Assembly (NCBI GenBank): GCA_030407085.1
Contig: CM059582.1
Location: forward strand, 29,153,001 to 29,217,000
Direction of reading: 5' to 3'
Source of the DNA: Trichopria drosophilae
Taxonomy: Eukaryota > Arthropoda > Insecta > Hymenoptera > Diapriidae
DNA length: 64,000 nt
Positions within the stretch are counted from its first letter, which is position 1; every line of letters begins with the position of its first letter. The notes under the pieces are model-generated. The model made no database searches, had not been told where the DNA came from, and saw nothing but the letters and a program-made list of their open reading frames with translations. Of the stretch, positions 9,185-19,340 are shown in pieces. Both the position numbers and the translations under genes were made by a program.

Positions 9185-10466
9185 TGTTACGTCCTACGTA
9201 ACGCACCTTATTTCAAAAATACCGGCTAAATATCCGATGCAATAGCGCGCCCGGCGTATACTAACTGAACCTCATAACAAATAACTTACCGATACCGATC
9301 GAAAATAGAGAACCCTATAATTCCTGAATTTTCACTCCCACTCACAGTTTCCTACATTACCAGTAGAGAGTAATAATATCATTAATTATTTTCCGAAATA
9401 GTCTCAACGGAAAATGTACGGGAAAATCTAAAAGTATCTTTAGAAAGTGTAGCAAACCGGACTAGCAACCCGTACCCTTGACAAACTCTATCTATTTCTA
9501 AAAAAAGTAATAAAAATTCCAAAGTACATCCGCTTTCTCACGCACACGCTTATATGACATACTTTTCTTTTCCAAGAAAATTCTTTTCAAAATAGCTTTT
9601 CATATAATATAAAAATTATAAACCAAAACTAACGAACAATAGAATGATAACATTGGTCGGATTAGTTAGATAGAAATAAATAGTATCTCATACAGAAAAC
9701 ACATTTATAAAATAAAATAAAACGTTTATTTATAATTACGAACAAATTCCGTTTTTTCCTTTTATTACAATAGATTCAACCACGAATTTTCATTAGTCAA
9801 ACTTCCAAACTGGTACCGAACAAACGAACAAATAAACATTAGCGTATAAAACATTGTAAACACCATCTCATGAATAAAGAATGAAGCTTTTATATATATA
9901 TTTATATCTATTACAAAATTGAACATCCTTTAAAATTTAGTATCTTGATAATCATGTTCTCAAATGTTACAATAATACAAAATTTATAAAAACAAACAAT
10001 CATTTTAAGAATACCTCATTGTTTATTCATCTCTTGTACGAAATTCATGCTTTATATCACTATATGTAAATTGCTCTTATAAACCTTCGATTAAAATAAT
10101 GTTAAATTGTACAAAAATCAACAACAGTTGTATTAAAACAATTAATGCAAAATAGTTTATTAAAAATACAAATTTACTATTAAAAACAACACAACGGCAT
10201 ATCAAAATTGCATAAAATCTATCGGATTATTAAAAAACTAATTTAGTAAATATTAACAAATAAATATCTCCAGTTCTATACAAGATACAACTACCGTTCA
10301 TTTTTGTACGATCTTAAAATTAACATAATTGTCTAAACACGCAAAAAGATTCTATTCAATTCGGACGGAAGCTGCAAATCTTGCATTCACACGAATTTTG
10401 GATAAAAAAATCCGTGACACGACGCAACGCTTCAAAACGGAACTGGGCACCACGGGCGGTATCCAG

Positions 10467-10503
10467 TATAAAAACAGCACCTCCTGGACCAAAAAAAGTC
10501 AGT
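10467..10503 (+). promoter_or_regulatory. LTR core promoter (TATA box and initiator)
   Basis: TATAAAA lies at 10467-10473 and the arthropod initiator TCAGT at 10499-10503, with the likely +1 A at 10501. The spacing is 34 bases, slightly long for a TATA promoter. This sets the U3/R boundary. Confidence 0.6.
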
Positions 10504-10614
10504 TAAGATTCAGCAGTCAACATCGAGCAGTTAAGCTCCAGCAGTAGTTGGACCACTGGATACAGACAGCCCAGCAGCCTAGGTTCCGGGAGTCGTCGAA
10601 CCAGGATCTCATAA
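10501..10614 (+). other. AUG-free leader exon ending in a perfect splice donor
   Basis: From the initiator to the donor there is no ATG. The exon ends CTCATAA before GTAAGT (10615-10620). As part of R, the same donor in the 5' LTR would serve the env acceptors (3265, 5417) and the acceptor at 11025. One leader could therefore feed several subgenomic mRNAs. Confidence 0.55.
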
Positions 10615-10659
10615 GTAAGTATTTCCCCTAGTTAAGATCAGGCGACTAACCTGAACCCG

Positions 10660-10836
10660 GACAGAGCACGGGACCAGGGCCAAATCTTTTGGCCCGGCGT
10701 TTCGATCCCTCCGGGCACGGGCGAACTCGTCTCCGCGGCAATTCTTTTTTTTTATATATATTTTTTTTGGGGGTAAACTATTTCCGAAAAGGGACAGAGC
10801 TCGGGACCAGGGTCAAATCTTTTGGCCCGGCGTTTC
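10660..10836 (+). repeat. direct repeat of a 44-bp hairpin inside the LTR intron
   Basis: Copies at 10660-10703 and 10793-10836 differ at two bases. Each can fold with GGGCCAAA against TTTGGCCC. In copy 2 the change of C to T in the left arm keeps pairing as U-G. T/A-rich stretches (10742-10770 and 10940-10972) separate and follow them. The role is unknown; they would be spliced out of leader-joined mRNAs but kept in unspliced RNA. Confidence 0.7.
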
Positions 10837-11025
10837 TATCTCTCCCTCGAAGAACTTGTAAACCCTTTCCTCGGTTTATTCCGGAATTGGCACGTGCCGA
10901 TGCGGAATCGACCCATAGGGAATTAGGTCATAGCCTTTTCACTTTTTTTTTATATATTATTTTTTTTTTATAAGTTCCCGCGTTTCTCCTTCCGCGAAAC
11001 TAAATTTGTCCACATTTTGTTATAG

Positions 11026-11222
11026 TGCCCCGAAATAATAAGGGCGTCCGGCGTCGCAAACGGGAGCGAGCCCGCAAATTATATAAATTCCTGGTGGAGC
11101 AACGCGCCCAACGAGAAGGGCAGCCAGCAGCCACCCCCGATCACAACCAGCCTCCTCCCCCGCAGAAAACAAAAATCACGCTGGAGGAATATCGGCGCCG
11201 TAACGCGATCAAAAAAAAATAA
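11026..11222 (+). CDS. small arginine-rich protein encoded within the LTR, start codon made by splicing
   Basis: The unspliced frame has no ATG. Joining the donor after 10614 (last base A) to the acceptor after 11025 (TTATAG) places A next to TG and creates an ATG, in frame with CCC CGA AAT and so on. The predicted 65-aa protein has an arginine-rich stretch (RRRKRERARK), a proline-rich centre (PPPP) and a basic end (EEYRRRNAIKKK). The TAA stop overlaps the first AATAAA. Its GC-rich codons differ from the A-rich pol and env. The composition suggests a nucleic-acid-binding or nuclear protein, loosely like Rev or Tat of lentiviruses, but that is inference and no homology is claimed. Coding was not tested by comparison. 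Confidence 0.5.
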
Positions 11223-11244
11223 ATTAAATATATAAAAAAATAAA
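11218..11244 (+). terminator. LTR poly(A) signals
   Basis: AATAAA occurs at 11218-11223, overlapping the stop of the small ORF, and again at 11239-11244. They would set the R/U5 border near 11260-11280. Confidence 0.55.
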
Positions 11245-11445
11245 TGATCACAAAATAAAAAAACCTATAAGAAAAAGAAAATCGAGTCATTATTTATTTT
11301 CACCCTTCTCCTTTCCTTTTGAACGGATACACTCGGCGGCTCCGTCCACCCTAAAAAGAACCCTCAAATCGACCCGTCTGGTCGATTTGGCCCTTTCACG
11401 GCAGAAAGATGGCGTCCCTGTTCGGCCGCCATCCCAGCCATAACA

Positions 11446-13760
11446 GATGTACTATATTGAATTAGGAATACAACAAATATTATAATTACAACAGATATTG
11501 CAGTAAATTTTTAGATGAGAATCGCACTGAAAAATATAACAATTAATTTTGACCTTCAACGAACCTTTTATCGAATTTGTATTTTCTAGTTGAAAATAAA
11601 ACTCATTGCAAGAAAACACTTCCACAGTAATATAACTTCTATTGACCAGAAAGAAAAATCCGAATATCCAATACAAAAATTACGATCTGTCTTTCCTGAG
11701 CATATACCTTTTAGCATATTTTCAACATCATTGTTCAATACTATTTTATAGATTCAGAACAGAATAACTTTAAGAAGATTAATTTCATAAACGACAAGGT
11801 AAAAGTTAAAATATAAGTTACGCTCTTTAATGGAACTTTAATTAAAGTATCGATTAATTTTTCTTTGCAGAGATTTAAAAACTCATCCACGATACAGATT
11901 TCCTTTCTATAAAATAGAATACAAAATGGGTGCTGTTAGAACGTTTTGGATATGTTCTTATGGTAAGTATTAATTCTGACCTAACAAGCAGCCTTGTATT
12001 GATAGCCAATCTATAACTGTTCAATATCAGTACATCGAGCAAATCAGACGAGACCAACCACTTTTGTTTAGTATATAATTAAAGAAACTGTATAGCAAAT
12101 TATTTTAAAAATCGCCGATTTTAAACGGAATTAATATTTATATCATATCTTTACATACTTTTAAGTTGTATAACTTTGGATCAACCTTCAAAGTAAAAAG
12201 AATTTATAACTGCTATTTTATAGAGATCTAATTATGTGAAAAGCTATACCGCGTGATGAAATTTTGTAGCATAGTTTTTTATGTGATACTTTAAGTAAGT
12301 ACACTTTTTATCTGCAGGACTTTTAATTTTATCGGGTTCGGAAGCTGTTACGTGTCATAGTTGTACTGAGATCAGTAAATTCGGTGAACCCAATACTTGT
12401 CAAACCACTTTTCATATCTTCCCTCCGATGACTTGTGGTCGTAATGAAATCTATTGCTATGGATTTAAGGGAAATTCTACATTACCACGTAAGAGAATAA
12501 GAAATAATAAACCTAGGATTTAAAAAAATCCTGCTTAAAAATATAGTGACGATTTCTGAATTTAGTTTTGTCTTATAATACTTCGTTTTTCTTTGTACGT
12601 AGTTTATTTCGAAATGTTTTTTATTAGTTTCCGCATACATTTGAGTATATTGAATAACCATGAATCTTATTTACTCAAAAACAGCTAGTACGTGGAATTC
12701 GATGCTAAATTTTTGTGTGAATTAAATTAAGTTGAAATACTCGATTTTCAGCTGGGAATGTACATGTGCATCGAGGTTGTACTGTAAGTAAATACTGTGC
12801 AGGCTTAATAAGTTTGCTGAGCCTCAAAACGGATAATAAATATAGCGAGAAGTCGAGTTGTACAATTTGTGAAGGAGATTTGTGCAATTCCTTTCAAAGT
12901 TTTGGAAACAGCGCCGACGATATACAAGAAATTTCATTTATAGGATTCATATCACTATGTTTTCTGGTAATGTGTTTAAATTGAGTACAAATTTAAGTAT
13001 AATTAATGTGTATTTATTATACAAAATGTTAATTCGTAGTATATAATCTATAAATAATAAGGGTTTTCCTGATGTGCGTATATCTATGATTAAATAAAGA
13101 GGTGTGGTTCTTTACTTTAAAAATATGGAATACATTTTCATATATTAAACTATTCATAAAACTATCCTATATATACCGTTTTCAATGTATTAGTGTTTAT
13201 CTTACTTTCCTGCATAATAAAAAAGAAAGATCGCAAATTTTTATTGAACTTTTAATAATTAAAGAAAAAGAGAAAATCAGTTTCTAACACTCTGAGCGCA
13301 TCATGCTATTTGTTTCCCTACATCCCTACGCTTCAGCGCAACAATCGCCATCGTCGGCAACCTGTTTTAAATAAACATTTCTCACATCCGATGACCTAAA
13401 TGCTATTTTGCATCCCATAAGGCGGGAGCAAAATTAACCTTTCTATTATTACAGAGCAAAATAAGTTTGTCTCAATCCTATTACAAAATACCATTTTGCT
13501 CCCTATATCGCGTGAGCAAAATATCACGATCTCGTATGAGAAAATAGTATATGCAACGAGGGAGACTAGGCGTTTGCAAATTCATTGTAATGGCTCATAA
13601 TCGACGGAAAACACCTAAGATGAACTAGGTTTGAAATCATTCTTATATAGATTTTCATGACTTGAAAATAGAACATTAAGAAATTAATTCTTATGTAGAA
13701 TTAGATGAGCTTGCTTGGTTGTGACGCCACAACAAATGATCTTGTTTCAATTTATCGCAA
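11446..13760 (+). repeat. segmental duplication, copy A (carries Ly6-1)
   Basis: It aligns along its length with 18593-26515: promoter region, all three coding exons, introns and about 780 bases downstream (TTTTGCTCC-rich stretch, then TTAATTCTTATG). Copy A lacks the insertions seen in copy B and therefore records the empty sites. Confidence 0.8.
11926..12984 (+). CDS. Ly6-1: GPI-anchored three-finger (Ly6/uPAR) protein
   Basis: Exons 11926-11962, 12318-12488 and 12752-12984 join to 146 aa; both introns are GT-AG and phase 1. A signal peptide (MGAVRTFWICSYG, then LLILSGSEA) precedes TCHSC. Ten cysteines follow the Ly6 pattern and end in Cys-Asn (LCNSF). A GNST glycosylation site sits at the exon 2/3 border. 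The C-terminus is hydrophobic (FIGFISLCFLVMCLN) after Gly/Asn/Ser residues suited to GPI attachment. A 5' UTR acceptor ends at 11870. Insect relatives act in septate junctions, channel or receptor modulation; the role here is unknown. The retroelement LTR ends about 480 bases upstream in the same direction, so LTR-driven transcripts are possible. Confidence 0.88.
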
Positions 13761-14830
13761 TTTTCCTTATAGGAATATTTCCACTCATAAATGTTAATTT
13801 GTAGTTGATGCAAAATTACATTTCAGTAATTGTCATTTGAATTAAGATGATCTGCAATGACTTTTAGAAACCTGCTGAGCTATTGATCTAATATCATCTA
13901 AAGCATTTCGAACGGTCAGTTCACATTCTGACTTATTTTAGCTCGCCAATAGCATATGAAAGTAATAGAGCGAAATGTGGAATCGCCAATACTCCTAAAG
14001 CATTCAATCCTGAGTCCATTTTAAACATGAAACGTATATTTTATTCTTCACTTGGGTAAGAAACACTATACATTCAGAACCATTTGAATCGTTATCCAAC
14101 GATTCACTTGAATTAAAGCAATACGAGGTCAGTCAAATTCAACCGTTAGATATTTGTCATTAAAATTATTAGCACAACTTTGCTCAGACAAAATTTTGTC
14201 ACACTATGCGAGATAGCTTATGCGAATTAAACCTTGGAATAATTAATTATCGACGTATTCATTTCCTCTTTTCAAAATCTCCATCACTAAAATGGAATCG
14301 TAACAAGAAAATGTACACGGAGGCAACTGTGTAATTATAAAGCAGTGTGGCGCACTGACTCTTAAAATATTAACAGCGATTAACTCCCCACTATTAGCTT
14401 AAAAGCTTGAATAAAATAAACGCAAAGTACCATCTGTGAACGTTTTAAAGATTCACTGCCAATGAAAGATGCTGGACTTCAGTTTTGCTAGTGACGAAAC
14501 TATATATTGTAGACTAGGGCTCTTCCGGACTTTTTTGTATAACATTTTCTGCTTTATAAAAAATGATAGGTACAAATGTTTTCTATCTTGTACCGTTTTC
14601 AATACAGAAGTGACTAAAGGTTAAGAATTAGATTAAGATTCGCGTCAAGGCCTGGGAATGTTATGGCTCACATGGGCACATTTCTGAAAAACGAACTTTT
14701 GTGCCAGAGTCCATAAAACTGTGTATGGCCCATAGAGTGAAGCCATCCTGAGTTTTTTTGTAAAATCTTAGGATGCTGAACGCATTGCCTTCCTTTCTAT
14801 CCTTAGTAGAGAGAAGATGCATCATCTTTT
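12985..14830. other. Ly6-1 downstream region, no gene seen
   Basis: The first part (to about 13760) belongs to the segmental duplication and includes inverted TTTTGCTCC / GGAGCAAAA words near 13425-13515. From 13760 to 14830 I recognise nothing; no long ORF and no repeat match within the window. Confidence 0.5.
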
Positions 14831-16560
14831 TGACTGCATACGGTGAAGAAGATTTCGCCAGTAATCCACCTAGTCATTATACATTTTTTGCCGGGTGTAG
14901 AACCAAGGAAACGTCAACTTGAAGCTTTCTTCGCTAAGGCATCAGCTTCTTCATTCCCCTTTATACCTTTATGTCCAGGAACCCAGCCAAGAGTTACCTT
15001 GTTCCTTTTCATTAACGGTTGTAAAAATTCGTAACGATTCATGATATTCAGTCACTAATTTTGATATAGTGAGATATTTGCAAACGCTGCGATTGACGGC
15101 ATTAATGGCGGGTTGACTGCATGATCAAATATTTATTTTTGTTCCTTTCAAACATTCTCAAAGATTTGTGTCTGAGCATTTAAGGATGTCCATGACTTCT
15201 ACCTTGAAAATAATAGTATTCCTAAGGAGAATTTACCCATTGATAGGAAACTTCGTGTAGGGACCGTAAACTCCCAACCATATCCCTCACTCTCTGATTT
15301 GAAGCCGTCAGTATGCCAGTTTCAAGCATTTTATCCGTAAGAATGGAATGGGTCTCCCATTCTTTTTGGGGTATTTTTATTTCAAAGACTATCGCGAACG
15401 GAGTGTTTTACTGCAAGCATCCATGGCAGCCGTCGTGATATCAGGATACGCTACGCCATTGAGGATACTGAGATGACCTTTCTTCTCATTAGGAGCAGAA
15501 CCCCTCGCGACTCCTACGCTAAGGGCTTCCTCTGCTGCTACCTATTCTAGTCGCAGATGAAGGGGTGATAATACTAATATCACTTCAGGAGCAGCAGTTT
15601 GACAGGACCTCACAACTGCGGAAACACCGACGCCCGATAGTCTTTGAACTTTCTTTAGGGTAAAAATGATACATTTTTTTATTAATCTTAGACTACCATA
15701 CCATAGCGGCAGACGAAATAATGGGTTTGACTATTGCTGAATACATTTATAGAATCTTAGTCCCCAGGTTTTCCCATGCATGCCATTCCAAGTCCACATA
15801 GCGTCTGTCGCTTTATGTACTATATAGTTAAGTTGTTCACCCGATTTCAGTCTTCTATTTAGTATTACTTAGGTATTTAACCTTATTAGAGTAGTTCAGC
15901 ATGACTCCATTGAATTGTCTTTCTTGTAAGAGGATTTTGTTCTGATTTGTAAATAGTACGACCACAGTCTTCTGCGCGTTTTAAGCCCTTCTTCTAGACA
16001 CCACTGTAGGGTGTTCAAGTGCTCTTTGCATACCATCTCTAACCAAATGGTCCCCTTGAATAACAGTTCTTGGACTAAATTCACCTAGTAGGTAGCATTC
16101 GTTTGGCTATCAAGTAGGCCCACATCTTCCCCACACACCATGGTTTTTGAAAGTGGCCTAGTTGGATTTATCCCCAGGCCATCGTATGTATTTTCTAAAT
16201 GTCAGCCCCGTACCCTCAACTCTGGCCTGTGCCAACACAGAACCAAAAGAAGTTGTCAGTGATGGCGCCGATATTTGGTGAGATGGTGCTCTTATTGTTT
16301 CTGTCGGCTCTGCTGCCGCGGATGCATTTGCAGGATAGGACTCAATTTCTCCATGGCCCTTCGTGACCTTTCCCCCGAGGTGAATCTACCCAAAGCGGAT
16401 ACCGAGCAGGAAATCTCTCCTTTCGAACTTCTGGAAGGAATCCTCGTCCGTTGCTACAATTAACTGCACAATCAATGCGTCGGGGGACATTCCCACACAT
16501 TCCTCGATGAGGTGTTCAGATCCGAATTGAGCTCCATGTCAAGCCCCAATGTCCTGAAGC
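14830..16560 (-). pseudogene. decayed non-LTR retrotransposon with RNase H domain
   Basis: Read on the - strand, 14932-14990 encodes WVPGHKGIKGNEEADALAK, the C-terminal RNase H signature of LINE-type elements. Upstream on that strand, 15896-16084 resembles the RT segment before the thumb (LNTLQWCLEEGLKT). An ORF1-like stretch with one or two stops lies near 16200-16560 (VQLIVATDEDSFQKFERRD). Several frameshifts and stops break the frames. The RNase H domain points to an I-, LOA- or R1-related clade, which I cannot fix. No intact ends were identified. Confidence 0.7.
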
Positions 16561-16699
16561 TGTCATCCTTCGCGCTATTGGAGAAATGTCCAGTCGCACC
16601 CTGGGCTTTGGGAAGTCAGCCTCCTCGACCAGCCTCGCTTCAGTCCTCTACCACAGCTTGACGAGTCCAGATCCGACCTCAGCCACCCTGAAGTATCGG

Positions 16700-16940
16700 T
16701 TCTCTTGCAATGCACGAGAAGCCAATCTAAGCCATTCAAAATCCATATTGAATACGCCATTTTCAATTTTGCGCTTTTCAATAACGTATTTCAATTGAGC
16801 AACCCCAAAAACCCCTTTAGAGCACGTTTCATTTAAATTCGACGACAGTTGCATTTTCATGTCCGCCATGTTCGATCCGCCATTCCGAATTTTGCGTTTT
16901 TCAATACCGTATTTAAGTTTAGTGACCCCGAAAACACTCA
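16700..16940. repeat. two tandem CCATTTTG-type modules
   Basis: Two related units of about 120 bases each contain CGCCATTTTCAATTTTGCG or CGCCATTCCGAATTTTGCG, then TTTTCAATA and a GCAACCCC or TGACCCCGAAAAC box. The same grammar recurs on either strand at 30775-31000, 31310-31380, 40050-40510, 42100-42180 and near 53230-53400. It is probably a transposon subrepeat. Confidence 0.5.
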
Positions 16941-17629
16941 CAGGACACAGTTTTATATTAAATGCATTAAGTTATATGTAATATAAAAATCCATGGTTTT
17001 AAGAGATTATATTAATAGCAGACATTATCAAGTTTGAGAACATATTGTTGATCTGAAAATGATTGTATCAAAAAACAAACCTTTTCAATTAAACTCGAGT
17101 CCATTCTGAGTGTTTTAAGCACAGGCTCATGAATGTCGGTTTAGTATGCCCACAGGGATGAATGACGTCCCTGCGCGTTTGAGATTTCGATGACTGATGA
17201 CATGATGACGACATCATCGATGTCGCTGGAGATGCCAAGAGCGTCGAGATTTAATTCGAAAGAAGGGGACTTCGAGGCCGAATCTGGAACATGTTTCTGG
17301 GGCCGTACGGCTCCTATGATTGCCTTTGTTAGGGCTTTTAGCCTCTAGCACTAATTCGCCGGCTGAATGTAGCATGTTATTATAATTAGTGTAATCCATT
17401 GAGTACCCACGAGTAATGACGGTCCGAAAATATCAGTCCGACGCAGCGCTCTTGAGCGGTAAGGCTACTTCAAATCGGAGGTCGATCTTGAAAATACTGT
17501 AAATCTTATTCTAGAATACAATGAGACTTTCTTTAATTGTTCGCGCCTATACAAAAACAAAATTTGATGCTATAATTGCAAAAAATTGATTTTTTAATCA
17601 TGACTCGAATTAAATGTGAAGGAAGTGCA
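16941..17629. other. intergenic, no recognised feature
   Basis: No supported gene. The stretch 17100-17460 is richer in CG, and a - strand ORF at 17214-17399 is not recognisable; it may be transposon debris. Confidence 0.4.
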
Positions 17630-17850
17630 CGATGTTGCCGTAACTCAGATGCTAGAGCATTCGACGCGTCATCGCAATCGAAAGGTCATGAGTTTGCCCC
17701 CACCGGCTACGAATGTGCTTCCATTACCCACATTGGACGAGAATTTTTCGCTATTTGTTTTTTTCAACATTTTACGTGAATTAAGATGTATATTTCACAT
17801 ATTTTACAGATCATTTTTAATGATTAATTATTATCGTGTCACTTTCATCT
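17630..17850 (+). mobile_element. tRNA-derived SINE or tRNA-like remnant
   Basis: A box A-like stretch (TAACTCAGATGCTAGAGCAT, 17641-17660) is followed about 40 bases on by a box B-like stretch (GGTCATGAGTTTGCCCCC, 17684-17701). The acceptor stem does not close, so this is not a functional tRNA. An AT-rich tail follows. Confidence 0.5.
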
Positions 17851-18646
17851 AAATTGAATGTTCAAAAATGATTGGCAGATGAAATATTAGTCGCGGGAAA
17901 TTTAAAAATTCAAACACTTTGGTTCGGAATACAGATAAAAAAAAAATAAAACAATATAAAAATCTGATACTGTATTTTAATTTATTTTCGATAGAATATA
18001 GAAAAAACTTACCCTCGCCACGTTATTGACTTACTATAAAATAAGATTAGGATTTAAATAAAGATCAAAACATGTGTTTGCTTGTGTATCATAGTTTTTC
18101 TTTATTGCTTTATTTCGTTGATTCCATAATAGATCTCGACCACCTTCTGCAGTTGTTCTAAGTCAGTGTCCTAAACTTTGAATGTTCCGTTAAGAACAAA
18201 CACAGCAGAGTGCCTCAACCGTCCTCTTCAGACGTTCGACTCTTTTAGGGCCTGTTTTGCCTATTAGAAAACTCGACCGTATAATTTATCTTTTTACAGC
18301 GAATTTCATAAATAATTTTGACAAAAGTATGTCGTCAAAAAAATCACAGTATTCAGTTTAGAAAAATCTATTTCGATTACCATTGGAGAAGATAAAACAG
18401 AGCTAGATGATATTGCATGAAGACTGGGTATGCAATAATTTCAGGAACATATCGATCAAGTACAATAATAAGATATTCGATGAAATGAACCCTAATTACA
18501 ATACAATTCAAGCAAAAAAAGGAAAAAATAATTTAAATTAGACGCAAGAGATACTACTTTCTTTTTGAAATTAGCGTTGTTTTATAGATGTACTATAATG
18601 AAATAGGAATACCATAAATATTATAATATTAAAATCGAATATAGAG

Positions 18647-18969
18647 GTCGTTGAAGGGAAAAACTAATTGTTCTTTTAGAATTAGAATTAGAATCATTTA
18701 TCTTTTTAAAAGTTTTTCAGTGCGATTTTAATCTAAAAATTTACTCCAATATCTGCTGTAGTCATATCCCAGGTAAAAATGTTTTATAAAGTGTTTCTAA
18801 AATCTTTATACAACTTTTATAAAGAAATGATTGTATCAAAGTTTTTATAAAGTTTTTTATGGACATATACATTTTATACAATATTGTATGACTACAGCAT
18901 ATATTGCAGTAAGTTTTTAGATGAAAATCGCACTGAAAAACAGAATAATTAGTTTTTCCCTTCAGCGAG
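18647..18969. repeat. local inverted duplication upstream of Ly6-2
   Basis: The left arm (about 18647-18770) and right arm (about 18885-18969) are reverse complements: GTTGAAGGGAAAAACTAATT against AATTAGTTTTTCCCTTCAGC, and CAGTGCGATTTTAATCTAAA against its partner. Copy A has only the right arm (near 11500-11560), so the left arm is an inverted copy made after the gene duplication. Confidence 0.7.
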
Positions 18970-19340
18970 CTATTTATTGGATTTTTATTTTCTAATTAAA
19001 AAACAACTCTCATTGCAAGACTACGCTTCCACAGTAATACAACATCTATTGACCAGGTAGGACAATCCAAATATCCAGTTATGCACAAAAATTATATTCT
19101 GTCTTTCGTGGTTTGTAGCATCGCCATTGTTAAATACTATTTTTTGCATTTGAAACAAAGTAATTTTAAAGAATTCGCTTATTGGATGGCAGACATTTAA
19201 TTTGATAAACGACAAGGAAAAAGTTACGTAAGTCTCGCTCTCTAATGGAACTTTAATTAAATTAGCGATGAATTTTTCTTTTCAGAGATTTAAAAACCCA
19301 TCCACGATACAGGTTTCCTTTCTAGGTAATAGAATACAAA

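Larger units (their letters stand above)
1..11445 (+). mobile_element. Ty3/gypsy-type endogenous retroelement with two glycoprotein ORFs (3' part)
   Basis: Order on the + strand is pol, env, a second glycoprotein ORF, a long 3' non-coding region, a purine tract and an LTR. All three internal ORFs are open and uninterrupted, which suggests recent insertion. The window starts inside reverse transcriptase, so gag, protease, primer-binding site and 5' LTR are missing and the 5' target duplication cannot be read. The right boundary at 11445 is supported by TGTTA/TAACA LTR ends and by host sequence from about 11446 that matches the paralogous flank of Ly6-2 near 18593. The sense strand is strongly A-rich across 1-8100. 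The domain order RT-RNaseH-IN, the integrase and the env downstream of pol fit errantivirus-like Ty3 elements, but the envelope is not the usual baculovirus-F-like kind. Confidence 0.93.
9185..11445 (+). repeat. 3' long terminal repeat (2261 bp)
   Basis: It begins TGTTACGTCC right after the purine tract and ends CATAACA, giving perfect 5-bp inverted ends. Host DNA from 11446 matches the flank of the Ly6-2 paralogue. U3 is about 9185-10500 (TATA box at 10467, initiator at 10499), R is about 10501-11270 (poly(A) signals at 11218 and 11239), and U5 is the rest. The R region of roughly 770 bases is very long and contains a predicted intron and a 65-aa ORF. The 5' LTR is outside the window, so identity between the two LTRs cannot be checked. 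Confidence 0.85.

Noticed and set aside
10329..10547. 72-aa + strand ORF in the LTR U3
   Set aside because: It begins without ATG, crosses the TATA box and initiator, and shows no conserved features.
10689..10973. 94-aa + strand ORF inside the LTR
   Set aside because: It starts in the hairpin repeat and runs through T/A tracts coding for Phe/Leu runs; it lies in the predicted intron.
17640..17700. Functional tRNA gene
   Set aside because: Box A- and box B-like words are present, but no closing acceptor stem or anticodon arm could be drawn.
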